In this document: piece by piece, positions 1-12,316 of the stretch
Numbering within the stretch: the first letter of the stretch is position 1
Layout: every line of letters begins with the position of its first letter
Assembly (NCBI GenBank): GCA_015061285.1
Contig: SUWW01000011.1
Coordinates: 31,023-95,022 of the forward strand
Reading direction: 5' to 3'
DNA length: 64,000 bases
DNA from: Bacteroidales bacterium
GTDB lineage: Bacteria; Bacteroidota; Bacteroidia; Bacteroidales; Marinilabiliaceae
Translations under genes and position numbers: made by a program
Notes under the pieces: generated by a model
Told to the model about the DNA's origin: nothing
Databases searched by the model: none
The model's input: only the letters and a program-made list of their open reading frames with translations

Positions 1-74
1 CGGTGCGGACGGGACTCGAACCCGTGACCCCATGCGTGACAGGCATGTATTCTAACCGACTGAACTACCGCACC
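1..74 (-). tRNA. tRNA-Asp (GTC), copy 2 of the pair
   Basis: Read on the minus strand this folds as a full tRNA: 7-bp acceptor stem GGTGCGG/CCGCACC, D arm, anticodon stem CATGC/GCATG with loop CTGTCAC (anticodon GTC, aspartate), and a T arm containing TTCGAGT. The sequence is identical to the copy at 103-176. The discriminator G is the first base of the window, so the 3' flank cannot be seen. It is the downstream member of a tandem pair with a 28-base spacer and is presumably co-transcribed from the promoter at 272-302. Confidence 0.97.
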
Positions 75-102
75 AAATTTCTTTTGACTGACTGTCGACT
101 CG

Positions 103-176
103 CGGTGCGGACGGGACTCGAACCCGTGACCCCATGCGTGACAGGCATGTATTCTAACCGACTGAACTACCGCACC
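103..176 (-). tRNA. tRNA-Asp (GTC), copy 1 of the pair
   Basis: This is an identical second copy of the tRNA-Asp at 1-74, with the same acceptor stem, GTC anticodon and T arm. The bases after the discriminator are not CCA, so the 3' end must be added by a nucleotidyltransferase, as is usual in this phylum. It lies nearest the promoter at 272-302, about 96 bases downstream of it. Confidence 0.97.
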
Positions 177-271
177 AAAATAGCTTTGATTTCAGACAGC
201 CAAAAGAATCAATATTTTCAAGTTACTTACGTTTTTGTTGGTTACCGTCGTAGCCCGTTCGTAACGGGGGA

Positions 272-302
272 CAAAAGTACTACTTCGATTATTATTACCA
301 AA
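272..302 (-). promoter_or_regulatory. promoter for the tRNA-Asp pair
   Basis: On the minus strand TTTG (302-299) is followed after 19 bases by TACTTTTG (279-272). This matches the Bacteroidetes primary sigma consensus TTTG, 19-21 bases, TAnnTTTG. It points at the two tRNA genes. The rest of 177-595, up to the flippase start, holds only AT-rich sequence; I see no gene in it, and short open frames across it have no recognisable content. Confidence 0.7.
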
Positions 303-595
303 CACTCAGAGCATTTTTTTTACTCTTTTTTTCTCTCTTCAACGGCAATTTGTTGAAAGTCTGAAAAATAAGCCCAAAGATTTTTTTCGACAAATAACAC
401 ACCAAAATCAAACGAACGTCGATAAGCATGCATTTACCATAGTTCGAGCAAGCCCCAAAGCCCCGTTTGATTAACAAAATTGCACCATCGAATGCGACAC
501 AGAAAATATCTTCGACAATCTTTTTTCTAAATAGAAGTCATCCGTATACTAATAGAATAGTAATTTCGCGGCAAAAATTTCACTCATATACAATA

Positions 596-2089
596 ATGGC
601 AAGTCTAAAATCATTAGCAAAAGAGACTGCAATTTATGGCCTGAGCAGCATTGTCGGCCGCTTTCTAAACTACTTACTCGTACCACTCTACACAGCAAAA
701 TTCTCTGTCGAAAGTGGAGGCTACGGATTCGTCACAAACATATATAGTTATGTAGCACTTGCTATGGTGCTGCTAACATTTGGCATGGAGACGACATTTT
801 TTCGTTTTAGCAACAAAGAAGAAGAGAACCCACGCGATGTGCTATCGACAACACTGATAGCTGTGGGCGGCGTAGCATTAACGTTCGTATTATTGGTATT
901 GACACTCCTCAATCCAATATCCAGCGCGTTAGGATATAGCGAACATCCGTGGTATGTTGGTCAGATGGCCATTTGTGTGGCTGTTGATGCCTTTCAAGCC
1001 ATTTTGTTTGCATATCTACGTTATCAGAGACGCCCAATAAAATTTGCTGCACTGAAAATGCTCTTCATTGTAATGAATATAGGTCTCAACCTACTCTACT
1101 TCGTTGCGTTCCCATATTTATATAGTAAGAATCCAGACATAATAGGCACCATCTACAATCCAACAATTGGAGTAGGATACGTATTTACATTAAACCTAAT
1201 CTGCACACTATTTATAACCATATTTTTCATACCCGAATTGCGCAACGTATCGTGGCATTTCGACCGTGCATTGATGCGACGAATGCTATCGTATAGTTGG
1301 CCAATACTCATTTTGGGAATTGCGGGCATACTTAACCAAACAGCAGACAAGATTCTTTTTCCGCTCATAAGCCACGACGATAATCCATACGGCGAGTTGG
1401 CCATTTACGGAGGTTGCAGCAAGGTAGCAATGATAATGGCTATGATTACGCAAGCATTCCGATATGCCTACGAGCCATTCGTTTTTAGCAAAAGCAAAGA
1501 GAGCGACAGCCGCGAGACCTACGCCAAAGCAATGCGCTACTTCGTAATATTTACGCTTTTGGCTTTTCTTACTGTGATGGCCAGCATAGACATACTAAAA
1601 TTCGTGATTGGACGCGATTATTGGAGCGGTTTGTACGTCATACCTATAGTTATGGCAGCCGAAATAATGATGGGCATATACTTCAATCTTTCATTTTGGT
1701 ACAAACTTACCGACCGCACCATTTGGGGCGCATATTTTTCAGGCATAGGCTGTGCGGCGCTCATAGCAATAAATATAATTTTCGTTCCACGCTATGGTTT
1801 CGAAGCCTGCGCGTGGGCTGGATTTTGTGGCTACGGCATAGCTATGCTATTATCATATTTCGTTGGACAACGATATTATCCAATAAATTATCCACTAAAA
1901 GCCATTGGAGGCTACGCGCTATTGGCAATTGCCATATTTATTGTGTATAAGTATGTTACATTCGAAAACATGTGGTACAACGTAGCATTCAGAGCGATGT
2001 TTGTGCTAATATATATAGGAATAATAGTGGCAGTAGAGAAGAAAAATTTCATACATAGAAACGTAACTAAAAACGCAATTGCCAATTGA
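596..2089 (+). CDS. oligosaccharide flippase / lipopolysaccharide biosynthesis membrane protein
   Basis: A 497-residue polytopic membrane protein of the MOP/polysaccharide-biosynthesis (Wzx-like) superfamily, expected to flip a lipid-linked glycan across the inner membrane. About 14 hydrophobic segments are spread over the whole length, and the amphipathic opening residues MASLKSLAKETAIYGLSS are typical of this family. The frame stays open further upstream to a TTG at 467, but those 43 residues are rich in Asn, Ser and Thr with no family character, so ATG 596 is preferred. No glycosyltransferases are adjacent, which suggests a conserved housekeeping flippase rather than part of a capsule cluster. 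The substrate cannot be told from sequence. Confidence 0.85.
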   Translation: MASLKSLAKETAIYGLSSIVGRFLNYLLVPLYTAKFSVESGGYGFVTNIYSYVALAMVLLTFGMETTFFRFSNKEEENPRDVLSTTLIAVGGVALTFVLLVLTLLNPISSALGYSEHPWYVGQMAICVAVDAFQAILFAYLRYQRRPIKFAALKMLFIVMNIGLNLLYFVAFPYLYSKNPDIIGTIYNPTIGVGYVFTLNLICTLFITIFFIPELRNVSWHFDRALMRRMLSYSWPILILGIAGILNQTADKILFPLISHDDNPYGELAIYGGCSKVAMIMAMITQAFRYAYEPFVFSKSKESDSRETYAKAMRYFVIFTLLAFLTVMASIDILKFVIGRDYWSGLYVIPIVMAAEIMMGIYFNLSFWYKLTDRTIWGAYFSGIGCAALIAINIIFVPRYGFEACAWAGFCGYGIAMLLSYFVGQRYYPINYPLKAIGGYALLAIAIFIVYKYVTFENMWYNVAFRAMFVLIYIGIIVAVEKKNFIHRNVTKNAIAN

Positions 2090-2101
2090 CAATGTAAAAG
2101 T

Positions 2102-2109
2102 TAACTTTG
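2102..2109 (+). promoter_or_regulatory. -7 box upstream of pheT
   Basis: TAACTTTG followed by C matches the Bacteroidetes -7 consensus TAnnTTTG(C). It lies 34 bases before the pheT ATG and just after the flippase stop. There is no clear TTTG at the expected distance upstream (ATTG at 2085-2088 is too close), so this is a -7 match only. Confidence 0.5.
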
Positions 2110-2143
2110 CACGTTTTTTTGAATAAGATATATCTAATAAGAA

Positions 2144-6224
<4,081 letters not shown>

Positions 6225-6273
6225 CAAATTGAAGTACAACTAATTATACCATACAATACCCACCCATAAACAG

Positions 6274-8112
6274 ATGGATAAAAAATCATTTATTGGTTTG
6301 CTGCTGATAGTAGCAGTACTTATTGGTTTTCAATATCTAAACCGTCCGAGCGAAGAAGAACGCGCTCGTTGGCAAGCATACCACGATTCGATAGCTGCCG
6401 CAGAAGCTCAAAAAGCAGAGGCTCAGCGTGCAATGCAGATGGCGGCAGATAGCGAAAACGTAGCCGTAGATAGCGCTGAAGTGGCAGCTGCCAAAATTGC
6501 TAAATATGGTCAACTTGCCAACTACGTTGAAGGCGACGAACAATTATACTCGCTGCAAAACGACCTGATGACAATTGTCGTTAGCAACAAAGGCGCTCGC
6601 ATATACTCAGCCGAATTGAAAGATTACAAAGCCTTCGGCGACAAGGCGTTGAAACTTTTCGATGGTAGCACAAATGAATTCGGTTTTCAGTTCACTCATA
6701 AAAACCGCTCATTCTATACCAACGACCTTTATTTCACCACCGAAGGCGTTAAGAGCATTGGCGACACTGCAACCGCTATCGACCTCAGCGTAGCTATTGG
6801 CGATGGTGCTCTTACGTATCACTATGTGTTGAATCCTAATACCAACGCCGTAGATTTCTCTATCGAGAGCAAAAATCTTGGTAATGAGCTCTATATAAGC
6901 AGCGCTGCCATCGACCTCACGTGGAAGATGGATATGCCTGCATTGGAGCGCAGCCACAAGTCGGAAGGCATGTGGTCGGGTATATACTACCGATATAGCG
7001 ACGGCGATGTAGAAGAGCTCGGCACAAGTGGCAACCAAGACGATAACATAAATATGAATATCGACTGGATTGCTTACAAAGACCAATATTTCAGCTCGGT
7101 TTTCATTGCTGACGACAAATTTGCTGGTGCACAATTATCATCTATCGCTTGTGAGCCAACTGACACCATCATCAAGAAGTTAAGTTCAAACCTCGGTGTG
7201 AAATTCAATTTCGATGGCGACAAAGCAAGTTTCAAATTCCTATTCTTGCCTAACTACTTCTACACGCTCGAGAGCTATAAAGGACTTGACCTTACAGAAC
7301 TCTTGCCACTCGGTTGGGGCATCTTCGGATGGTTAAACGAATATTTCATCATTCCGGTATTCAAATTCCTCGAATCGGCATTCACTAATTATGGCATTAT
7401 CATATTGATACTCACCATAATAATAAAAGTGATAATCTTCCCATTCACATTCTCATCATACAAGTCGCAAGCCAAGATGCGAGTGCTGAAGCCTCAAGTT
7501 GATGCCATCAACGAGCGCATTCCTGCCGAAAAAGCTATGGAGCGCCAGCAAGAGACCATGAAACTCTACAAACGTGCGGGAGTGAATCCAATGGGCGGCT
7601 GCTTGCCAATGTTGCTTCAGATGCCTATACTTATAGCAGCATTCCGTTTCTTCCCTGCCGCTGTTGAGCTACGCGGACAATCGTTCCTTTGGGCCGACGA
7701 CCTCGCTTCGTATGACTCAATACTCGATTTGCCATTCTCTATTCCGTTCTATGGCGACCACGTGAGCCTCTTCTGCTTGCTTATGTGTCTTACTAACGTT
7801 GCATATACATACTTCAATATGCAATCGCAAGCCTCGTCGGCGCAGATGCCGGGCATGAAGATGATGATGTATATGATGCCTGTGATGTTGCTATTCTTCT
7901 TCAACGACTACCCCGCCGGTCTTTGCTACTACTACTTCGTTTCGACACTTATCACCGTAATACAAACTATAGTGATTAAGGCCACTATCGACGAAAAAGC
8001 TATTTTGGCAAAGATGGAGGCAAATAAGAAGAAGCCTCAGAAGAAATCGCGCTTCATGGCTCGCTACGAAGAGTTGATGAAAGAACAACAAAAGAAACTC
8101 AACAGAAGATAA
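6274..8112 (+). CDS. yidC: membrane protein insertase YidC
   Basis: A 612-residue insertase that places proteins in the inner membrane alone or with SecYEG. An N-terminal membrane anchor (about 5-22) is followed by a charged Ala/Glu-rich linker, a large periplasmic beta domain (about 60-340), and the conserved five-helix core (about 370-560) with GGCLPMLLQMPI and a Met-rich stretch near residue 530. The tail is strongly basic (KKKPQKKSR, then KKLNRR), as expected for ribosome contact. It is the likely last gene of the pheT-pyrG-yidC run, since the terminator at 8134-8166 follows. Confidence 0.97.
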   Translation: MDKKSFIGLLLIVAVLIGFQYLNRPSEEERARWQAYHDSIAAAEAQKAEAQRAMQMAADSENVAVDSAEVAAAKIAKYGQLANYVEGDEQLYSLQNDLMTIVVSNKGARIYSAELKDYKAFGDKALKLFDGSTNEFGFQFTHKNRSFYTNDLYFTTEGVKSIGDTATAIDLSVAIGDGALTYHYVLNPNTNAVDFSIESKNLGNELYISSAAIDLTWKMDMPALERSHKSEGMWSGIYYRYSDGDVEELGTSGNQDDNINMNIDWIAYKDQYFSSVFIADDKFAGAQLSSIACEPTDTIIKKLSSNLGVKFNFDGDKASFKFLFLPNYFYTLESYKGLDLTELLPLGWGIFGWLNEYFIIPVFKFLESAFTNYGIIILILTIIIKVIIFPFTFSSYKSQAKMRVLKPQVDAINERIPAEKAMERQQETMKLYKRAGVNPMGGCLPMLLQMPILIAAFRFFPAAVELRGQSFLWADDLASYDSILDLPFSIPFYGDHVSLFCLLMCLTNVAYTYFNMQSQASSAQMPGMKMMMYMMPVMLLFFFNDYPAGLCYYYFVSTLITVIQTIVIKATIDEKAILAKMEANKKKPQKKSRFMARYEELMKEQQKKLNRR

Positions 8113-8133
8113 TCTTCTATAAATTATCACCAT

Positions 8134-8166
8134 AAGTACGATTAAGATACATTCTTAGTCGTACTT
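8134..8166 (+). terminator. terminator after yidC
   Basis: An inverted repeat with arms 8134-8146 (AAGTACGATTAAG) and 8154-8166 pairs over 13 bp with one G-T pair and a 7-base loop. It is followed by TCGTTTTTG. It sits 22 bases after the yidC stop and before the MATE gene. Confidence 0.7.
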
Positions 8167-8189
8167 TCGTTTTTGTTACAGACAAACAG

Positions 8190-9542
8190 ATGAAGCGAAA
8201 CAAAGAAGGTCTTTTGCGTCAACGCCTACGCAAGCTGACATGGCCAATATTCGTAGAGACAACATTGATGATATTGCTTGGCATTGGCGACACTTTCATG
8301 CTTGGGGGTTATTCCGACTATGCAGTAGGCGCGGTAGGCGCAGCAAATCAAATACTCAACACCGTATTCTTGCTCTTCGGCGTAGTTACCACTGGCACAT
8401 CCGTTCTTGTATCGCGCTACATGGGTGAACGCAACGACCTTTCGGTTCGCGCCATAATAGTGGTATCAATAGCATTCAACTTAATCTTTGGAGCTGCAGT
8501 AAGCCTCATATTGTGGCTAAAAGCCGATGCCATTATCACTGGCATGGAGATTCGTCCGGAGCTGTATGCCAATGCCGTAAGCTACCTAAAGATTATTGGT
8601 GCATTTGCCTTTTTGCAATCGATGGCTCTCACCATATCGGCAATTCTCCGCAGCTTACAACGGCCTAAGTTTCCTATGGTTTCAATAGCAATAGTCAACA
8701 TAGTAAACATTATTGGCGATTATGTATTTATATATGGGCATTGGGGCGTATCGGAAATGGGCGTGATAGGAGCTGCCACCACCACCATAATTGCACGCTC
8801 GATATATCTTGGCATACTTATTTTCTCGCTCTTCGGCATAGTTATGAAGCGCCAATTTCACCACTCCGACGTGCTGCCGTTCAAATGGAAGAAGCTCAGC
8901 GAGGTGCTCAAAATAGGTCTTCCATCGGCTGGCGAGCAACTGTCGTATGCGACCGCGCAAATAGTGATTCTCTTCTTTATCAACCAAATTAGCAACGAAG
9001 CTCTCATTGCGCGTACCTACGTAGCTAATATAGTGATGATTACCTATCTCTATACGTTTGCTGTGTCGCAAAGCTGCAGTATATCAGTTAGTTACTTGAT
9101 AGGAGAACGCAGATTGAAGGCCGCCAACGTCATAACACTTATATGTACGAAAGAGACCATCATAGTGTCCATTATAGTTGGTGCACTCATTGCCGCTTTC
9201 GCACGTCCTATTGTTTCGCTGTTTACCGACAATCAAGAGATTCTAATGCTCACCGCCATAGTGGTTTGGATAGACGTGGTGCTCGAAGTGGGACGCGCGC
9301 TGAATATGGTTGTCATACAAGCCCTTCGCGCAGCAGGCGACTATATTTTCCCTGTTGCTTTTGGCGCATTATCAGTATGGGGCATCTCGGTGGGCGTATC
9401 GTACGTATTGGGAATAACCTTCGGTCTTGGTCTCTGCGGCATCTGGCTCGGCATGGCTATGGACGAAAATTTCCGCGGTGTGTTTATGCTTCACAGATGG
9501 AACAAGCAGGGGTGGGCTAAAAAATTGAAAATTGAAAATTGA
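8190..9542 (+). CDS. MATE family efflux transporter
   Basis: A 450-residue protein of the multidrug and toxin extrusion family: twelve hydrophobic segments in two related halves, with the N-terminal signature LTWPIFVETTLMILLGIGDTFMLG. It is expected to export cationic compounds in exchange for Na+ or H+; the substrate is unknown. The last residues (KLKIEN and stop) are encoded by the first copies of the (AAAATTG)11 tandem repeat, so the natural C-terminus has been replaced or extended by the repeat. A second exporter follows at 9613. Confidence 0.92.
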   Translation: MKRNKEGLLRQRLRKLTWPIFVETTLMILLGIGDTFMLGGYSDYAVGAVGAANQILNTVFLLFGVVTTGTSVLVSRYMGERNDLSVRAIIVVSIAFNLIFGAAVSLILWLKADAIITGMEIRPELYANAVSYLKIIGAFAFLQSMALTISAILRSLQRPKFPMVSIAIVNIVNIIGDYVFIYGHWGVSEMGVIGAATTTIIARSIYLGILIFSLFGIVMKRQFHHSDVLPFKWKKLSEVLKIGLPSAGEQLSYATAQIVILFFINQISNEALIARTYVANIVMITYLYTFAVSQSCSISVSYLIGERRLKAANVITLICTKETIIVSIIVGALIAAFARPIVSLFTDNQEILMLTAIVVWIDVVLEVGRALNMVVIQALRAAGDYIFPVAFGALSVWGISVGVSYVLGITFGLGLCGIWLGMAMDENFRGVFMLHRWNKQGWAKKLKIEN

Positions 9543-9597
9543 AAATTGAAAATTGAAAATTGAAAATTGAAAATTGAAAATTGAAAATTGAAAATTG
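9521..9597 (+). repeat. (AAAATTG)11 heptanucleotide tandem repeat
   Basis: Eleven exact copies of the 7-bp unit AAAATTG. The tract begins inside the MATE reading frame and supplies its stop codon, then runs to 15 bases before the MFS gene start at 9613. A degenerate relative (AATTGAAAATT-like) lies at about 52412-52456 upstream of pdxA. Confidence 0.97.
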
Positions 9598-9612
9598 AAT
9601 AAGCATATATAG

Positions 9613-10806
9613 ATGACAACAAAGACTTCAAACGCAACGCTTTCAATTCTTGTGGCTCTTGGTCTTTCGCATTTGCTAAACGATTTGCTACAATCGGTGC
9701 TTACGGCCTCATACCCAATAATAAAATCGGATCTCGACATATCGTTTGCCCAAATCGGACTTGTAACGCTTGTATATCAGTTGGCAGCATCGGTTTTTCA
9801 GCCTATAGTAGGACTATTTTTCGACAAGCACCCCATATCGTGGTGTCCGATGTTGGCTATGAGTCTCACTTCTGTTGGCATAACAATGCTCGCGTGGTCG
9901 AATAGTTTAACATTTCTATTTATAGCCGTATTTATAATAGGTTTAGGTTCGTCTATTATCCACCCAGAGGCGTCACGAATAGCCTCGTTGGCTTCTGGTG
10001 GGAAACGTGGTTTGGCTCAATCTATTTTCCAAGTTGGCGGCAACATCGGCGGTTCGGTTGGTCCGTTACTCGTGGCGCTCATCGTAGCTCCATTTGGCCG
10101 ACAAAACATACTTTGGTTTCTTGTTTTTGCACTGATAGCATTTATAGTGGCTATGCCAATACAGCGATGGTTTTCACATTATCTGAATACTATGAAGGTG
10201 GAGCATCGACCTATGAAGGTGCAAACATCTATGCCACTTAGCCGCCGCACAACCATACTGACTATTGGCATATTGCTTGTGCTGATATTCTCTAAATACA
10301 TCTACATGGCCAGTATTTCAAGTTATTACACGTTCTACTTAATAGAAAAATTTGGAATAAGTATACGCAATTCGCAAGTGTGTCTCTTCATCTTCTTAGC
10401 CGCCACAGCCATTGGCACGCTTATCGGTGGCCCCGTAGGCGACCGCATTGGGCGTAAATATGTAATATGGATTTCTATTCTCGGCACTGCCCCATTCAGC
10501 CTTGCTATGCCCTATGCAGACCTCTACACCACAATTGCGCTCAGTTTTGGTGCTGGACTAATGCTTTCGTCGGCTTTCCCTGCCATTCTGCTCTATGCAC
10601 AAGAGCTTCTACCATACAATCTTGGTCTTGTTTCGGGACTCTTTTTCGGTCTTGCCTTTGGTATAGCGGGTATTGCCAGCGCCGCTATAGGTAATATGGC
10701 CGATACTTTTGGACTTGAGACCGTATACAACGTGTGCGCATACATGCCTTTATTGGGTATAGTAGCTGGTCTGCTACCAAATTTGAAAAGCCCTAAAAAA
10801 CAATAG
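9613..10806 (+). CDS. MFS transporter, Fsr-like (fosmidomycin resistance type)
   Basis: A 397-residue major facilitator with 12 membrane segments. The N-terminal pattern LGLSHLLNDLLQSVLTASYP and the conserved GSSIIHPEASRIA motif match the Fsr (fosmidomycin resistance) branch, and GDRIGRKYV is the MFS motif A copy between helices. It is probably an exporter of small anionic compounds, but the true substrate is not shown by the sequence. It lies 15 bases downstream of the heptamer tract, and no separate promoter was recognised between it and the MATE gene. Confidence 0.88.
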   Translation: MTTKTSNATLSILVALGLSHLLNDLLQSVLTASYPIIKSDLDISFAQIGLVTLVYQLAASVFQPIVGLFFDKHPISWCPMLAMSLTSVGITMLAWSNSLTFLFIAVFIIGLGSSIIHPEASRIASLASGGKRGLAQSIFQVGGNIGGSVGPLLVALIVAPFGRQNILWFLVFALIAFIVAMPIQRWFSHYLNTMKVEHRPMKVQTSMPLSRRTTILTIGILLVLIFSKYIYMASISSYYTFYLIEKFGISIRNSQVCLFIFLAATAIGTLIGGPVGDRIGRKYVIWISILGTAPFSLAMPYADLYTTIALSFGAGLMLSSAFPAILLYAQELLPYNLGLVSGLFFGLAFGIAGIASAAIGNMADTFGLETVYNVCAYMPLLGIVAGLLPNLKSPKKQ

Positions 10807-10982
10807 GAATTTATTGATGTCGGCAAAAAGTTAGAAATCGATAAATTCACTGCTTGGGCAATAAAACGTTTTAGAGGGCTTCAGTATTATACTATGCATC
10901 AATATAATATTCGTACGCCATCCAAGTGTTATTATCCTTAACTTCGTTCATTATACCGTACTTAACAAGTATCTAATTTATT

Positions 10983-12182
10983 ATGAATAAAAAGAGGTCA
11001 TTAGCAAGAATTGCTCTTATAGTCTGCCCAATATTAGCAATGTGGGCGTTATATTCCCTACTTACACCAAACGGATTAGTCGCCAATAATATGAGAATTG
11101 CCTTAGCTGGTTTTGTTGCGCTAATGGCTCATGGTTGCTATCGTGCGTGGAAACATTTGCACAAAGAAAATGAACTCAGCGAAGTAGAGGAAACTGAAAG
11201 AAAACTTCAAAATGTGCAATCACTCAGCGGTTTTCTATCAGTATTTTTCAATCCTAAGGACATGCGCTTTCGCACAATGGCGAGCATATTCATTATTCTT
11301 TGCATTGGCGACACCAAAGCATTTTGGTTTTTCTTAGGATTGCTAATCGTTATCAAAGGGGCTCTATTTATACAATATTATAGATACTGGAAAGCATACC
11401 AGAAATTATCTATCGCAAATGCGCAACATGAAGCGTTGATTGAAAAAATGCGCTTTTTGGCAGATTGTCCTTCTACATACATAGCCCCGACAAAATCGGA
11501 AGACGTAAGCAACATGTTCGCAGAAGCTCGTCAAAGAGGTCAAAAAGAAGGATTCATTCCCATACTATTATATGTCGACGAGTATTTATATAGCAGCATT
11601 CTAACAAACTTAGGTATAAATGAAGATGAAGATGTAGACATAGATAAAATACGAGCTAAGCGAAAAGAATTAATATCAAATGCATCGTCGGAAGAAGGCA
11701 AAAAATGGTTAGATAATAGGCTGCAAGAGATTAAGAATAGCATACAAGAAGAGAAAGATAGCCAAAACACAATTAAACAACTATGGGGCGAACCGACCAA
11801 CGAAGCATCAAGTCAGTTAACATTATTCGCATTCGATGAAGAGACAACTAAACATTTGCTCTTAGCCGAAGTGCCTGTAACAGAGGCATGGCAACTATTA
11901 GCTTGGTTCCCGTTTGGAGATTGGAATGACTGTCCTCCATGTGAGGATATTATCAACATTTCCAAATATTGGTACGATACTTATAACGCTACTCCAGCTT
12001 GTTTATCTTGCGACAGCATAGAGATAACAGTTGATAAACCAATCGATGAAGAACTAAGTCTCGCTTTGGCCGAAAAGCAATATGCTTTTTGTCCAGATGT
12101 TGTAGAGCAAGGTTTAGAAACTATACAAGCCTTAGCCGATTATCTTCGCAAATCAACTGTTTGGTTTTTCTGGTGGGATTAA
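10983..12182 (+). CDS. membrane-anchored DUF4253 domain protein
   Basis: A 399-residue protein of unknown function. The N-terminal third is membrane-embedded (hydrophobic segments at about 8-28, 36-54 and 98-130), followed by a charged helical region (about 140-270). The C-terminal about 100 residues match DUF4253: PFGDWNDCPPCEDI, a KYWYDTYNATPA-like stretch, EKQYAFCPD and the ending KSTVWFFWWD. DUF4253 is usually found as a soluble protein, often beside immunity or toxin-linked genes, so the membrane fusion is noteworthy. No toxin is adjacent. TAACTTCG at 10939-10946 is a weak -7 candidate. The 176 bases upstream hold nothing else that I can see. Confidence 0.75.
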   Translation: MNKKRSLARIALIVCPILAMWALYSLLTPNGLVANNMRIALAGFVALMAHGCYRAWKHLHKENELSEVEETERKLQNVQSLSGFLSVFFNPKDMRFRTMASIFIILCIGDTKAFWFFLGLLIVIKGALFIQYYRYWKAYQKLSIANAQHEALIEKMRFLADCPSTYIAPTKSEDVSNMFAEARQRGQKEGFIPILLYVDEYLYSSILTNLGINEDEDVDIDKIRAKRKELISNASSEEGKKWLDNRLQEIKNSIQEEKDSQNTIKQLWGEPTNEASSQLTLFAFDEETTKHLLLAEVPVTEAWQLLAWFPFGDWNDCPPCEDIINISKYWYDTYNATPACLSCDSIEITVDKPIDEELSLALAEKQYAFCPDVVEQGLETIQALADYLRKSTVWFFWWD

Positions 12183-12260
12183 GCACATTGCCAATCTATT
12201 TGTTGGATTTGATATAAGACAAGACTCAATGGTGATTTGTCAATTACAAGTACAACAAAA

Positions 12261-12291
12261 TGGGCTTGCTCAAAAGTTTTGAGCAAGCCCA
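12261..12291. terminator. bidirectional terminator between convergent genes
   Basis: A perfect 15-bp inverted repeat (arms 12261-12275 TGGGCTTGCTCAAAA and 12277-12291). On the minus strand it is followed by TTTTGTTGT, making it a good terminator for the GH3 gene ending at 12317. It also lies downstream of the DUF4253 gene. Confidence 0.8.
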
Positions 12292-12316
12292 CGAGTACCC
12301 AAGTTGTTATATGGCA

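Noticed and set aside
3..356. 117-residue plus-strand open frame with an internal duplication
   Set aside because: It runs across the two tRNA-Asp genes on the opposite strand; the duplicated protein segment is just the duplicated tRNA sequence.
467..595. Longer N-terminus for the flippase
   Set aside because: It needs a TTG start and adds 43 residues without family similarity; the family's typical amphipathic opening begins at ATG 596.
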